Assembly: GCA_963788055.1 (NCBI GenBank)
Contig: CAWBFA010000002.1
Location: 248,001 to 312,000, forward strand
DNA: 64,000 bases
Direction: 5' to 3'
DNA from: JACCTU01 sp963788055
Lineage (GTDB): Bacteria; Actinomycetota; Thermoleophilia; Gaiellales; Gaiellaceae
Shown: positions 34,349-45,099 of the stretch, in pieces
How the letters are laid out: each line of letters begins with the position of its first letter
Position numbering within the stretch: the stretch's first letter is position 1
The notes under the pieces: generated by a model
Seen by the model: the letters and a program-made list of their open reading frames with translations, nothing else
What the model was told of the DNA's origin: nothing
Database searches by the model: none
Made by a program: the position numbers and the translations under genes

Positions 34349-34630
34349 GGCGGGCCGCGTCGCATCGCTCGCGATGCGACAAAGTGAGGGGACGCCGGCT
34401 TTGCCGGTGTCCCCGGTAACGATCCGACGGCCCGCCAACGGCGGGCCGCGTCGCATCGCTCGCGATGCGACAAAGTGAGGGGACGCCGGCTTTGCCGGTG
34501 TCCCCGGTAACGATCCGACGGCCCGCCAACGGCGGGCCGCGTCGCATCGCTCGCGATGCGACAAAGTGAGGGGACGCCGGCTTTGCCGGTGTCCCCGGTA
34601 ACGATCCGACGGCCCGCCAACGGCGGGCCG
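34349..34630. repeat. Three 91 bp tandem repeats upstream of gap
   Basis: Units start at 34349, 34440 and 34531 and appear identical; a 9 bp stub begins at 34622. Each unit holds hairpins GTCGCATCG-CTCG-CGATGCGAC and GGGGAC(GC)CCGGC-TTT-GCCGG(TG)TCCCC, and the ends GGCGGGCC/GGCCCGCC can pair. The remaining 34631-34789 has no gene that I can support. Confidence 0.95.
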
Positions 34631-34789
34631 GAGGGGAAGCTCCGAGGACGACCTCCCCCTCCGACTTCACCACGCTCAGAACCTTGGCGCCGAACGGGGT
34701 CTGAATTCGACGCCGGCCGAGCGCGGACCCGCCGGACACCAAGTATGGACGCTCCGCCACGACCATACAACTGGCCCGCTATTGCCTTT

Positions 34790-35701
34790 TTAGTAAACAG
34801 TTTCGGCGATGCGCCGGAGCGTCTTCAGGCGCCCGTGGGCAGCGGCTTTCGTGGTCGGCGGCTGACATTTGAGCGCGAGCTCCCGGAGCGACAGGGACGG
34901 ATGCTCGAGGCGCAGCGCCGCGATCTCCTGCAGATTCGGCCGCAACCGATCGAGTCGTCCCGCGGCGACGAGCGCCCGGATCGCAACGACCTGTTCGTGC
35001 GCGGCGCGGCTCGAGCGGACGAGGTTCGCATGGTCGGCGTTTGCCTGGCGGTTCGCACGCGAGCGTGTCGCCGCCACGACCGCGTGCTCGTCGAGAGCGA
35101 GCACGACGTCGCTCGCACCGGCCTCGGCGAGCACGTCGGCGATCGTTTCGCCGCCTTTCGCGTAGGCGATCGCGTGCCGGCCGCGGTCCAACACTGCGAG
35201 CGGGGCGAGCGATGCGAGGAACTCCGCTCCCTCGAGCGACGCGGTCCGGATCTCGAGGTGAGGCGTGCGCGGACCGCTCAACGAACCTCCGCCGAGCAAC
35301 GCCCCGCGCAGGTACGCGGCGCGGCAGCACGCACGTGCCACCACTCGGCGGGGCGGCCGCTCCGCGGGTCGCAGGCCTTTCCCCAGGATGCCCGCGTCGG
35401 TCAGGACCTCCTGCGCGCGCGGCGTTCCCTGCACGTGCACCTGGTAGCGCGTCGACCGGTCGAACGCGCGCCGGCTGTAGGTCCGGATCTCCGCCCCGAC
35501 TCCGAAGGCGCGCAGGATCCCGAACGCCCGCCGCGCGACCGCGTTGCTCGCCAGGTCGAGATGGACTGACACCTCACCTCGGCCGAGCAGGTGGACGCTT
35601 CCCGCGGAATGCGCGAGGCCCGAGAGCTCTGCGAGACGGTCGCAGTCGCGGACCGGCGCGATCGCTGCGAGCTCGTTCCGGACGTCCTCAGAGAGCGGCA
35701 T
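34790..35701 (-). CDS. whiA: WhiA regulator
   Basis: 303 aa. N-terminal LAGLIDADG-like domain (AYLRGALLGGGSLS, residues about 125-140) and C-terminal WhiA HTH (LSLRELALK). DNA-binding protein that controls sporulation/division genes in actinobacteria and is linked to metabolism and division in others. Precedes gap as in many actinobacteria; the usual rapZ and yvcK neighbours are absent, with ogt directly upstream (14 bp overlap). Confidence 0.92.
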   Translation of the reverse strand: MPLSEDVRNELAAIAPVRDCDRLAELSGLAHSAGSVHLLGRGEVSVHLDLASNAVARRAFGILRAFGVGAEIRTYSRRAFDRSTRYQVHVQGTPRAQEVLTDAGILGKGLRPAERPPRRVVARACCRAAYLRGALLGGGSLSGPRTPHLEIRTASLEGAEFLASLAPLAVLDRGRHAIAYAKGGETIADVLAEAGASDVVLALDEHAVVAATRSRANRQANADHANLVRSSRAAHEQVVAIRALVAAGRLDRLRPNLQEIAALRLEHPSLSLRELALKCQPPTTKAAAHGRLKTLRRIAETVY

Positions 35702-36149
35702 GCTCGAGCTCCAGCAAACGCCGCTTGTACCCGACTCCCAGCCGCCCGTACGACCCGATGCCGCCGGCCGCGACGACGCGATGGCACGGCACGACGATCG
35801 CGAACCGGTTCGCGGCGCAGAACGAGCCCACTGCGCGCTGCGCGTTCGGGTGGCCCGCGATCGCCGCGAGCTCTCCGTAGGTGACCGTCTCCCCGTACGG
35901 CACGTGTCGCAACGCCTCGCAAACGGCCTGCTGGAAGGGCGTGGCGCCTTCGAGGTCGAGCCGCACGTCGAGGAAGTCGTCCTGCGAGCCCGCGACGAAG
36001 TAGGCGCGCAGCCGCTCCCCCAGCCAGTGCGAGCCCGGCGGGGCGGCCGCCGACGGCTTCGGTGCTTCGCTGTGGACGAGCGTGTCTCCCTCGAGGACGA
36101 GCTCCCCGACACCCCAGCCTTCCACGACGTAGCCCGCGTAGCGCACCAC
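35688..36149 (-). CDS. ogt: Methylated-DNA-protein cysteine methyltransferase
   Basis: About 153 aa from GTG 36149. Active-site IVVPCHRVVAAGGIGSYG, HTH ETVTYGELAAIAGHPNAQRAVG. Removes O6-alkyl groups from guanine. Stop overlaps whiA; divergent from pruA with 14 bp between starts. Confidence 0.93.
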   Translation of the reverse strand: MVRYAGYVVEGWGVGELVLEGDTLVHSEAPKPSAAAPPGSHWLGERLRAYFVAGSQDDFLDVRLDLEGATPFQQAVCEALRHVPYGETVTYGELAAIAGHPNAQRAVGSFCAANRFAIVVPCHRVVAAGGIGSYGRLGVGYKRRLLELEHAAL

Positions 36150-36163
36150 TAGAATCGTGCCCG

Positions 36164-37807
<1,644 letters not shown>

Positions 37808-37815
37808 CTGTAGAT

Positions 37816-37892
37816 GCGCAAGTCGCGAATCCGCTCACGCGGATCCGCGACCGCTTGGCACCTAAAGGCGGCCGCTTCGCGGCCGCTGGCGC
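37816..37892 (+). repeat. Structured repeat R2, copy b
   Basis: GCGCAAG, hairpin 1 TCGCGAATCCGC-TCAC-GCGGATCCGCGA, linker with CACCTAAAG, hairpin 2 GCGGCCGC-TTCG-CGGCCGC, then a closing GGCGC. Practically the same as copy a. Confidence 0.87.
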
Positions 37893-37950
37893 AGCGGTTT
37901 CCACATCCGCCCTAAGCCTCTTCTCAGCAAGCCGCGGCTAGGCTCCCACC

Positions 37951-39492
37951 GTGCGCCGGGTTCTCGCCTTCGCTGCGCTCGCCGGCGCCGTGCTCGTATC
38001 GACCGCCGGTGCGGCCGAGAAGGTCGGGACTCCCCGCGCGGACACCATCCGCGGCACGGCCCGCGCCGACTACATCGACCCCCGCGCGGGGCGGGACCGC
38101 GTGTCCGCCGGGCGCGGCGACGACCGCATCAAGGCACAGGACAGGTTCATCGACACGATCGGCTGTGGCCCCGGCTGGGATCTCGTGACCGCAGACCTGA
38201 GCGACCGCATCGACCGGACCTGCGAGGTTGTGGCACGGCAGCTCTCGAGGGACACCTACCGGAACCCCGAGAGCCAGCACGCGACCGAGGTCGAGCCCGA
38301 CAGCTACGCCTTCGGGTCGACGATCGTGGCGATCTTCCAGGTCGGGCGAATCCGCGACGGCGCAGCGGCCAACAACGGCTTTTCGACGTCGCGGGACGCC
38401 GGCCGCACGTGGCGCTCCGGCCTGCTCCCATCGCTGACGCCGAACTCGCGCCCGGCCGGGGAGTGGGACCGCGTGAGCGACCCTGTGATCGGGTACGACG
38501 CTGCGCACGGCCTCTGGCTCGCCTCGAGCCTCGCCGTCTCAGCCGGGCGCGAGTCCGCGCTCGTCTTCAACCGCTCGGCGGACGGGATCACGTGGAGCGC
38601 GCCGGTTGTCGCGACCCGCTCGATCGCGCGCGATCTCGAGCTCGACAAGCAGTGGTTCGCCTGTGACAACTGGACGACGAGCCCGTTCCGCGGGCGCTGC
38701 TACCTCGCATACAGCGACTTCCGCACGAACCGGATCTCGATCCAGACGTCGGCCGACGGCGGCCTCACGTGGTCGGCGCCGGTGGCCACCACCGACAACG
38801 CGGGGCGCAACGCGATGCGCGAGGGGTCGCCCGGCGTGCAGCCGGTCGTGCGGCCCAACGGCGACGCGCTCGTGCTTTTCTGGGACGGCGAACAGATGTC
38901 GTCGATTCGCTCGACCGACGGCGGCGCCTCGTTCTCGCGCACGAATTTCGTCGGGCGCGTCGAGGCTCCGGTCGGCCTGAACTTCCGCGCGTTCGCGCTC
39001 CCGGTGGCGGAGGTCGATGCGGCGGGGACCGTGTACTTCGCCTGGTCGGACTGCCAGCTGCACGTGGACTGCAACGGCACCGACCTGATGCTCTCGCGGT
39101 CCGCGGACGGCACTCAGTGGTCGGCGCCCGCTCGGATCCCCACGGGCCCCTCGCGTGAGCGCGTGCACGATGTCCTGCCCGGCCTGGCGGCGGACCCCGA
39201 CCGCCCGGGCCGGCTCGCCCTCGCCTGGTACCGGCTCCAGGCCGGCGGCGGCATCGACGCGTTCTTCGTCCGCTCGGCGAACGGAGGCGGAACGTGGACG
39301 AGACCACGTCGTCTGAGCACCGAAACGATGACCCGCCAGTGGATCGCGCAGACGACGCTCGGCCCGATGCTCGGCGACTACATCTCCAGCTCGTTCGCGG
39401 GCGGGACGCCGGTCGCGGTGCTTGCGCTCGCCTCGCGCCCGTCGGGAACGCGGCTCGACGAGGCGATCTACGCCACGCGGCTGCCTAACTAG
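37951..39492 (+). CDS. Secreted RTX-like/BNR-repeat protein
   Basis: 513 aa from GTG 37951, 6 nt after TAGGCT. Signal peptide about 1-20. Residues 25-80 resemble degenerate RTX nonapeptides (ADTIRGTARADYI, AGRDRVSAGRGDD). Then a sialidase-like propeller with BNR/Asp-box motifs (TSRDAGRTWRS, RSADGITWSAP, TSADGGLTWSAP, RSTDGGASFS). Probably binds extracellular glycans; no sign of the catalytic Arg triad can be verified. A related protein is at 51845. Confidence 0.78.
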   Translation: MRRVLAFAALAGAVLVSTAGAAEKVGTPRADTIRGTARADYIDPRAGRDRVSAGRGDDRIKAQDRFIDTIGCGPGWDLVTADLSDRIDRTCEVVARQLSRDTYRNPESQHATEVEPDSYAFGSTIVAIFQVGRIRDGAAANNGFSTSRDAGRTWRSGLLPSLTPNSRPAGEWDRVSDPVIGYDAAHGLWLASSLAVSAGRESALVFNRSADGITWSAPVVATRSIARDLELDKQWFACDNWTTSPFRGRCYLAYSDFRTNRISIQTSADGGLTWSAPVATTDNAGRNAMREGSPGVQPVVRPNGDALVLFWDGEQMSSIRSTDGGASFSRTNFVGRVEAPVGLNFRAFALPVAEVDAAGTVYFAWSDCQLHVDCNGTDLMLSRSADGTQWSAPARIPTGPSRERVHDVLPGLAADPDRPGRLALAWYRLQAGGGIDAFFVRSANGGGTWTRPRRLSTETMTRQWIAQTTLGPMLGDYISSSFAGGTPVAVLALASRPSGTRLDEAIYATRLPN

Positions 39493-39500
39493 CTGGAGAA

Positions 39501-39578
39501 GCGCAAGTCGTGGGTCCGCTCACGCGGATCCACGACCGCTTGGCACCTAAAGGGGCCGCTTCGCGGCCGCTGTCGCGC
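39501..39578 (+). repeat. Structured repeat R2, copy c
   Basis: Hairpin 1 is TCGTGGGTCCGC-TCAC-GCGGATCCACGA: relative to copies a and b a C-G pair became T-A and an A-C mismatch became G-C, so pairing is kept. Linker CACCTAAAG and GGCCGC-TTCG-CGGCCGC follow. Starts 9 bp after the stop. Confidence 0.85.
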
Positions 39579-39644
39579 CTCCCCCTAACGGAGTTCTTAC
39601 GCCGCCCGAACCGCATCCGAAAACGCCCGTCCTAGGGTCGAGCC

Positions 39645-39710
39645 ATGCGGTTCCTCGCCATCGCAGCCTCGTTCTTCACGATCGCGGTCCTCGTCGCGCC
39701 GCACCCGTAG
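39645..39710 (+). CDS. Possible 21-residue hydrophobic peptide
   Basis: ATG 39645 to TAG 39710: MRFLAIAASFFTIAVLVAPHP. TAGGGT stands 6 nt upstream, the spacing seen before other likely leaderless genes here. Could be a real membrane peptide, or only a promoter reading through; weak evidence. Confidence 0.3.
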   Translation: MRFLAIAASFFTIAVLVAPHP

Positions 39711-39722
39711 GGCGCTCCGCGT

Positions 39723-41573
39723 CTACCCGCGGCCTGCCTTGTGCAGCTGCGCGTAGATCGCGCGCGCGGTCTTCGGGGGAAGCTGCGGTACGCCCTCGAG
39801 CTCTTCCTGCGTCGCCGCGAGGAACGCCTCCGGCGAGCCGAAGTGGTTCAGGATCGCGCGGCGGCGAGCCGGCCCCACCCCGCGCAGCGTGTCGAAGATC
39901 GACTCGAAGGACCGCGTCTCGCGTCGCTGCCGGTGGAAACCGACCGCGAAGCGGTGGGCCTCGTCGCGAATCCGCTGAAGCAGCTGCAGCCCCGGTTGGT
40001 GCCTGGGCAGGTGGACGGCGTCGGGCCTCCCGGGCACGAACACCTCTTCTTCCTTCTTAGCGAGCGCGATCACCGCGACCCGCGGGAGGTCGTAGGCCTG
40101 CATCGCAGCGAGCGCCGCCGAGAGCTGGCCCTTGCCGCCGTCGATCACGACGAGATTCGGCATCGCCGCGAAGCTCTCGTCGCGCCGCTCCGGGTCCGGG
40201 TTCGCAAGCCGCGCGAAACGGCGTGAGACCACCTCGGCCATCGCGGCAAAGTCGTCCTGTCCGTCCAGGCTCTGCACACCGAACTTGCGGTAGTGCGCCT
40301 TCTTCGCGACCGCGTCCTGGAAGACAACCATCGATCCGACGACCGACTCGCCCTGGATGTTCGAGACGTCGAAGCACTCGATCCGGATCGGCAGCGACTC
40401 GAGGTTGAGCGTCTCGCGGAGCTCCTCGAGCGCTTCGATCCGCCGCTGCCGGCGCTGCTCGGTCTGCTGGCCCTCCGAGGTGAGCGCAAGCCCCGCGTTC
40501 TCCGCTGCGAGCTCCTGCAGTCGCCGCTTCTCCCCCCGCTCCGCCGCCCGGACCTCGACGCGCGAGCCCCGCCGTTCGGAGAGGAACTGCTCGAGCGCGC
40601 TCAGGTCTCCCGCCTCGCGCGGGACGACGATCTGCGGCGGGATGCTCGGCGACGAGCCGTAGTACTCGAGGCAGAACTCCTCGAGGACGGTCGTCAGGTC
40701 CTGGCCCCCGACGTTCTCGAGGTGGAAGGCGTAGCGGTCGATCATCTTCCCTTCGCGGAGCGGGAAGATCTGCACGGTGCCGCGGTCGCCCTCGAGCGCG
40801 ATCCCGATGACGTCAACGGTTCCGACGGCGCGCTTGTCGGCCGCCTGCCGCTCGGCGAGGTGGCGGACAGCGAAGAGGCGGTTTCGCAGCCGCGCCGCTT
40901 CCTCGAAGCGCTCCTCGGCCGCGGCCTCCCGCATCCGCTCCTCGATCCGCGTCTGAATCGGCTCGGTGTCGCCTTCGAGGAAGCCGATCACGCCGTCGAT
41001 GATCCCGCCGTACGCCTCCTTCGAGATGTAGTTCACGCAAGGCGCGTGGCAACGGTCGATGTGGAAGTCGAGGCAGGGGATCCCCGAGTGCCGCCCAGGC
41101 CTCGGCCCCTCGCAGGGCCTGAATTGGAACACGCGGTTCAGGACGTCCAACGTGCTGCGTACTTTCTTCGCATTCGCGTACGGCCCGAAGTAGACGACGC
41201 CGCGACGGTGCCGCTCGCGGGTGAACATCACGCGCGGGAACTCGTCCTCGACGGTGACCGCGATGTACGGGAACGACTTGTCGTCCCGCAACCGCACGTT
41301 GAACGGCGGTCGGTGCCGCTTGACGAGGTTCTGCTCGAGGTGCAGGGCCTCGACCTCATTGCCCGTGACGATGACCTCGATGTCCTCGACCCGGTCGGGC
41401 AGCTGCTGGATCGCCGCGCGAGCGTCCAGGTTCGCCTGGAAGTACGACCGGACGCGCGGGCGGAGCGACTTCGCCTTGCCCACGTAGAGAACCTCGCCCT
41501 TCGCGTCCTTGAAGAGGTAGACGCCGGGCTTGGTCGGGAGCGCCTTGAGGCGCGGTTCCAACGGTTTCTTCAC
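39723..41573 (-). CDS. uvrC: Excinuclease ABC subunit C
   Basis: 616 aa. GIY-YIG domain (PGVYLFKDAKGEVLYVGKA, residues about 17-35), UVR motif RFEEAARLRNRL, UvrC RNase H-like domain (IECFDVSNIQGE, VIDGGKGQLSAAL) and C-terminal HhH (GVGPARRRAILNHFGS). Makes both incisions in nucleotide excision repair. Divergent, 20 bp from the next gene. Confidence 0.96.
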   Translation of the reverse strand: MKKPLEPRLKALPTKPGVYLFKDAKGEVLYVGKAKSLRPRVRSYFQANLDARAAIQQLPDRVEDIEVIVTGNEVEALHLEQNLVKRHRPPFNVRLRDDKSFPYIAVTVEDEFPRVMFTRERHRRGVVYFGPYANAKKVRSTLDVLNRVFQFRPCEGPRPGRHSGIPCLDFHIDRCHAPCVNYISKEAYGGIIDGVIGFLEGDTEPIQTRIEERMREAAAEERFEEAARLRNRLFAVRHLAERQAADKRAVGTVDVIGIALEGDRGTVQIFPLREGKMIDRYAFHLENVGGQDLTTVLEEFCLEYYGSSPSIPPQIVVPREAGDLSALEQFLSERRGSRVEVRAAERGEKRRLQELAAENAGLALTSEGQQTEQRRQRRIEALEELRETLNLESLPIRIECFDVSNIQGESVVGSMVVFQDAVAKKAHYRKFGVQSLDGQDDFAAMAEVVSRRFARLANPDPERRDESFAAMPNLVVIDGGKGQLSAALAAMQAYDLPRVAVIALAKKEEEVFVPGRPDAVHLPRHQPGLQLLQRIRDEAHRFAVGFHRQRRETRSFESIFDTLRGVGPARRRAILNHFGSPEAFLAATQEELEGVPQLPPKTARAIYAQLHKAGRG

Positions 41574-41593
41574 TTCTGCGGGCTAGCGTAGCC

Positions 41594-43048
41594 GTGTCCA
41601 TCGTGCGTACCGGGGTGCTCAGGGGGGTCGTCGCAGGGGTCGCAGCGCTCACTCTGGCGCCGGCCGCGGCCGCGGGTGGACCGACGATGGTCGTCGGCGT
41701 GACGGACGACACCGTCAAGCAGAGCGACCCGGCGCTCGCGCAGGCCGAGGTGCTCCGGGCGAAAGCGGTGGGCTTCACCGCGATCCGCCTGACGCAGCGC
41801 TGGCTCCCCGGGCAGGTCGAGCCGCCCGGCGGCGACCTGGCGGCGCTTCGTAACGCCGTCTTCGCGGCGACCGCGAACCAGATGCGCGTCTACCTCGTGG
41901 TCTCGCATCCCGGCAGCCGGACGACGCCGCTGACCGAGCAGTCGCGCATGGAGTTTGCGCAGTTTCTCGGTGCGCTCGCGAAGGCGCTTCCGGCCGTGCG
42001 CCACTACACGATCGGCAACGAGCCGAACCTGAATGGCTTCTGGCTGCCGCAGTTCGGGCCGAACGGGGAGGACGTCGCCGCGCCCGCGTACCTTGCGCTC
42101 CTCGCCGAGGCCTACGACGCGCTGAAGGCGGTCTCGTCGAACATCCTCGTTCTCGGCGGCTCGCTCTCCCCGCGCGGCTCCGACAACCCCACGCTGTCGC
42201 GGCACACGCACTCGCCGACGAAGTTCATCCTCGACATGGGAACGGCGTACAAGGCGAGCGGGCGCACGAAACCGGTCATGGACGCGCTTTCGATCAACCC
42301 CTTCCCGGACAACTCGAGCCAGTCGCCGGCCACGGGGCACCCGAACAGCACGTCGATCGGCGTCGCCGACTACGAGAAGCTCGTCAAGCTCCTCGGCCAG
42401 GCCTTCGACGGCACCGCGCAAAGGGGCTCCACGCTGCCGATCTACTACGGCGAGTTCGGGATCGAGTCGGTCCCGCCGGCGGGGAAGGTCTCCGAGTACA
42501 CCGGCACCGAGCCGACGACGACGAAGCCGGTGGACGAGAAGACCCAGGCCGCGAGCTATCGCAAGGCGCTCGAGCTCTCGTTCTGCCAGCCGAACGTCGC
42601 GGGGATCTTCATGTTCCTGACGATCGACGACCCGCGCCTTCCAGGCTGGCAGTCGGGCTTCTACTACCCGGACAAGACGCCGAAGACTTCGCTGGCGCTG
42701 ATGAAGCAGGCCGCTCGCCAGACCCGCGGCGGCGTCATCGCGAAGTGCGCGGCGCTCAAGCTCACCCCCAAGGTTGACCGCTTCGGGCCCTCCGGGTCGA
42801 ACGGACGCTACGGCGTGAACTTCCGCTGCGACATCGACTGCACCGTCGAGATCTCCCTCCGGCGCCTGTCCGACAACAAGGTGGTCGCGAAGCTCGCCGG
42901 CAAGGCGCTCGCTGGTGTCTACTCGGTCCTCCGCCTGCCCAGGCTGAACCTGGTCAAGGGCGCGTACAAGTTCAACGTCGCGTTCTACGCACCGGTGAAC
43001 CGCGGCGCGACGGTCATCAAGAGCACCAGGGCATTCAGCGTCCGCTAG
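41594..43048 (+). CDS. Secreted GH-A-like glycoside hydrolase
   Basis: 484 aa, signal peptide about 1-28. TIM-barrel with TIGNEPNLNGFW (acid/base Glu) and IYYGEFGIES (nucleophile Glu), plus SLSPRGSDN and SINPFPDN. Clearly a paralogue of 6754-8115 (shared YDALK, LSPRG, IGNEPNL). C-terminal about 100 residues differ. Substrate unknown. GTG 41594; 11 bp to hemQ. Confidence 0.75.
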   Translation: MSIVRTGVLRGVVAGVAALTLAPAAAAGGPTMVVGVTDDTVKQSDPALAQAEVLRAKAVGFTAIRLTQRWLPGQVEPPGGDLAALRNAVFAATANQMRVYLVVSHPGSRTTPLTEQSRMEFAQFLGALAKALPAVRHYTIGNEPNLNGFWLPQFGPNGEDVAAPAYLALLAEAYDALKAVSSNILVLGGSLSPRGSDNPTLSRHTHSPTKFILDMGTAYKASGRTKPVMDALSINPFPDNSSQSPATGHPNSTSIGVADYEKLVKLLGQAFDGTAQRGSTLPIYYGEFGIESVPPAGKVSEYTGTEPTTTKPVDEKTQAASYRKALELSFCQPNVAGIFMFLTIDDPRLPGWQSGFYYPDKTPKTSLALMKQAARQTRGGVIAKCAALKLTPKVDRFGPSGSNGRYGVNFRCDIDCTVEISLRRLSDNKVVAKLAGKALAGVYSVLRLPRLNLVKGAYKFNVAFYAPVNRGATVIKSTRAFSVR

Positions 43049-43058
43049 CGTCTCGGCC

Positions 43059-43748
43059 GTGGAGGGGCAGTACGTCGGCTACAGCTTCTATCGGGTCGAC
43101 CCGGCCTGGCGGCGACTCCCGGTCGACGAGCGCGCGGCCGGCAAGGACGCCTTCGCGGAGGTGGTCGAGGGCTGGGCTGGGCGGATGGACGCGCTCCGCG
43201 CGTACTCCGTTTCCGGCGTTCGGCCGGACAGCGACTTCTTCCTCTGGAAGATCACCTCGCGTTACCAGGACCTCGGCGAGCTCGGCGCAGAGCTGAACGC
43301 GACACCGCTTGGGGGCTGGCTCGAGACGCCGTACTCGTACCTCGCCACGACGAAGGCATCCGAGTACACGTCGGCCCGACGAGCACGCAAGGTCGTTCCG
43401 AAGGGGTCGCCGTACCTCGTCGTCTACCCGTTCGTGAAGGTGCGACCCTGGTACGTGCTCACGCCGGAGCATCGCCAGCGAGCGATGGACGAACACATCG
43501 AGATCGGCCGACGCTTCCCGACGATCCACAACCACACGACGTACTCGTTCGGGATCGACGACCAGGAGTTCATGACCGCGTTCGAGTGCGACGAGCCTTC
43601 CGACTTCATGCACCTGATGCTGACGCTGCGCGACACCGAGGCGTCGAGCTACACGGAGCGCGACACGCCGATCTTCGTCGGCGAGGGCATGGAGATCCGC
43701 GCCGCCCTCGACCGTCTCGACGGCGCCTCTCTGCGGGTCGAAGCCTAG
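43059..43748 (+). CDS. hemQ: Coproheme decarboxylase (Cld family)
   Basis: 229 aa chlorite-dismutase-fold protein. Proximal His region FPTIHNHTTYSFGIDDQEFM, Tyr in LVVYPFVKVRPWYVL (the catalytic Tyr region of HemQ), late TERDTPIFVG. In Gram-positives it converts coproheme III to heme b. GTG 43059, 7 nt after TAGCGT. No other coproporphyrin-pathway gene is in the window. Confidence 0.9.
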   Translation: MEGQYVGYSFYRVDPAWRRLPVDERAAGKDAFAEVVEGWAGRMDALRAYSVSGVRPDSDFFLWKITSRYQDLGELGAELNATPLGGWLETPYSYLATTKASEYTSARRARKVVPKGSPYLVVYPFVKVRPWYVLTPEHRQRAMDEHIEIGRRFPTIHNHTTYSFGIDDQEFMTAFECDEPSDFMHLMLTLRDTEASSYTERDTPIFVGEGMEIRAALDRLDGASLRVEA

Positions 43749-44122
43749 AAGCCGTACGTGTGCTGATTGCGCCAGACGCGGTAGGCCGCGTAGCCGCAGA
43801 TCCCCAGCACGAGCAGGAACGCCACCGCGCCGAGCCCGCTCGCTCCCCAGAAGCCGAAGACGAGCAGGTCGAACGCGATCAGGATCGCAGCTCCGTAGAG
43901 CGCCAGGCGCGCGTGCCCCGGCCAGATGGAGATCTCGTCGCGTCGCTCCCGCCACAGGAGGTAGACGAAGAACGCGATCGCGAGCAGGAACGCGATCCGC
44001 GCGAGGATCGCGAGCGAGGCGAGCACGTTGTAGAGGTTGAGCACGACGACCGTCAGCGCGATCGCCCCGATGATCAGGAAACCGCGGACCGTCGGGTTCA
44101 GGTTGGCCCAGAAGCGACGCAT
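43745..44122 (-). CDS. Four-span membrane protein
   Basis: 125 aa with membrane segments about 14-35, 40-58, 75-92 and 98-115. Not recognised. ATG 44122 overlaps the stop of the next minus gene by one base (TGATG). Convergent overlap with hemQ stop. Confidence 0.68.
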   Translation of the reverse strand: MRRFWANLNPTVRGFLIIGAIALTVVVLNLYNVLASLAILARIAFLLAIAFFVYLLWRERRDEISIWPGHARLALYGAAILIAFDLLVFGFWGASGLGAVAFLLVLGICGYAAYRVWRNQHTYGF

Positions 44123-44478
44123 CAGCCCGAGGTCGTCCAGGCGCGGACCGCGAGCGCGGCGGCGACGAGCGACGTACCCGCGAACCACGCGAGCCGCCGC
44201 CGCGGGTCGGCCGGCGCGTAGAACCACGGCGCCAGCACGACGAGCAGCGCCAGCGTGCCGTAGACGTAGTGGAGGTCGTCCGGAGTCCGCCGGCCGTCCC
44301 CGATGAGGATCAGCCCGAGCGCGACCTGTGCGATGCAGAGCGTCTGGACGAGCGCGAGCACGTGGCCGAGAGTCCCGCCTGCCTCTGCGCGCCGGAAGTA
44401 CGTGACCCCACCCCACACCGCCGCGAGCCCGGACGCCGCGATCACGGCGTACGCGACCCAGTAGTGCGCCGTTAGCAT
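44122..44478 (-). CDS. Four-span membrane protein
   Basis: 118 aa; four hydrophobic helices (about 6-25, 40-60, 72-88, 98-113) with His in HYWVAYAV and HYVYGTLALL. Could be a heme- or respiratory-associated membrane subunit, but that is a guess from the neighbouring hemQ. Divergent from bcp. Confidence 0.65.
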   Translation of the reverse strand: MLTAHYWVAYAVIAASGLAAVWGGVTYFRRAEAGGTLGHVLALVQTLCIAQVALGLILIGDGRRTPDDLHYVYGTLALLVVLAPWFYAPADPRRRLAWFAGTSLVAAALAVRAWTTSG

Positions 44479-44506
44479 CGCTCCCGGACCCTACAGAGAG
44501 GATCGC

Positions 44507-44965
44507 ATGGTCGAGGAAGGCAAGCCCGCCCCGGACTTCGAGCTGACGAGCGACTCGGGCGAGCAGGTAAGGCTGTCCGACTTCCGCGGGAAGCCGGTCG
44601 TTCTCTACTTCTACCCGAAGGACGACACGCCCGGCTGCACGACTCAGGCGTGCGGGATCCGCGACAACTACGGCGCGTTCGCCGAACGCGGCGCAGTCGT
44701 GCTCGGCGTGAGTCCCGACGAAGAGACCTCGCACGTCAAGTTCAAAGAGAAGTACGGGCTGCCTTTCACGCTGCTCGCCGACCCGGAGCACACGGTCGCG
44801 GACGACTACGACGTCTGGGGCGAGAAGAACGCGTACGGGAAGACGTACATGGGCGTCGAGCGCTCGACCTTCCTGATCGACTCGAAGGGCAACGTCGCCA
44901 AGGTGATGCGCAAGGTCAAACCGGACACGCACGCCGACGACGTGCTGGCCGCCCTGCCGGGCTAG
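44507..44965 (+). CDS. bcp: Bcp/PrxQ-type peroxiredoxin
   Basis: 152 aa. Peroxidatic and resolving Cys five residues apart in DDTPGCTTQACGIRDNY, YFYPKDDTPG, and VERSTFLID. Thioredoxin-dependent removal of hydroperoxides. ATG 44507 with GAGAGGA upstream. Confidence 0.94.
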   Translation: MVEEGKPAPDFELTSDSGEQVRLSDFRGKPVVLYFYPKDDTPGCTTQACGIRDNYGAFAERGAVVLGVSPDEETSHVKFKEKYGLPFTLLADPEHTVADDYDVWGEKNAYGKTYMGVERSTFLIDSKGNVAKVMRKVKPDTHADDVLAALPG

Positions 44966-45099
44966 TACCCCGAGTCGTCCGTCTGGGTGGTGTTCGTCCC
45001 GCCGCCGCCTCCGCCGCCGCCGCCGTTGTCGTCGCCGCCGCAGCCGGCCGGAACGAGCAAGGCGAGCGCGAGCACGAGCAGGACGAGCATGCGTCTCAC
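44962..45099 (-). CDS. Small Gly-rich lipoprotein
   Basis: 45 aa from GTG 45099 (ATG 45090 gives 42 aa). Signal LVLLVLALALLVPAGC with lipobox VPAGC, then a Gly8 run and a short Thr/Asp tail. Convergent with bcp, stops overlapping. Minus-strand TATACC lies just upstream. Function unknown. Confidence 0.6.
   Translation of the reverse strand: MRRMLVLLVLALALLVPAGCGGDDNGGGGGGGGGTNTTQTDDSGY

Noticed and set aside
34349..34630. CRISPR-like array
   Set aside because: Units are contiguous 91 bp tandem copies with no variable spacers and no cas genes nearby.
32253..34766. 837-codon ORF spanning pgk and gap
   Set aside because: Only its last 349 codons (pgk, start GTG 33302) are real; the rest is an out-of-frame reading of gap and the 91 bp repeats.
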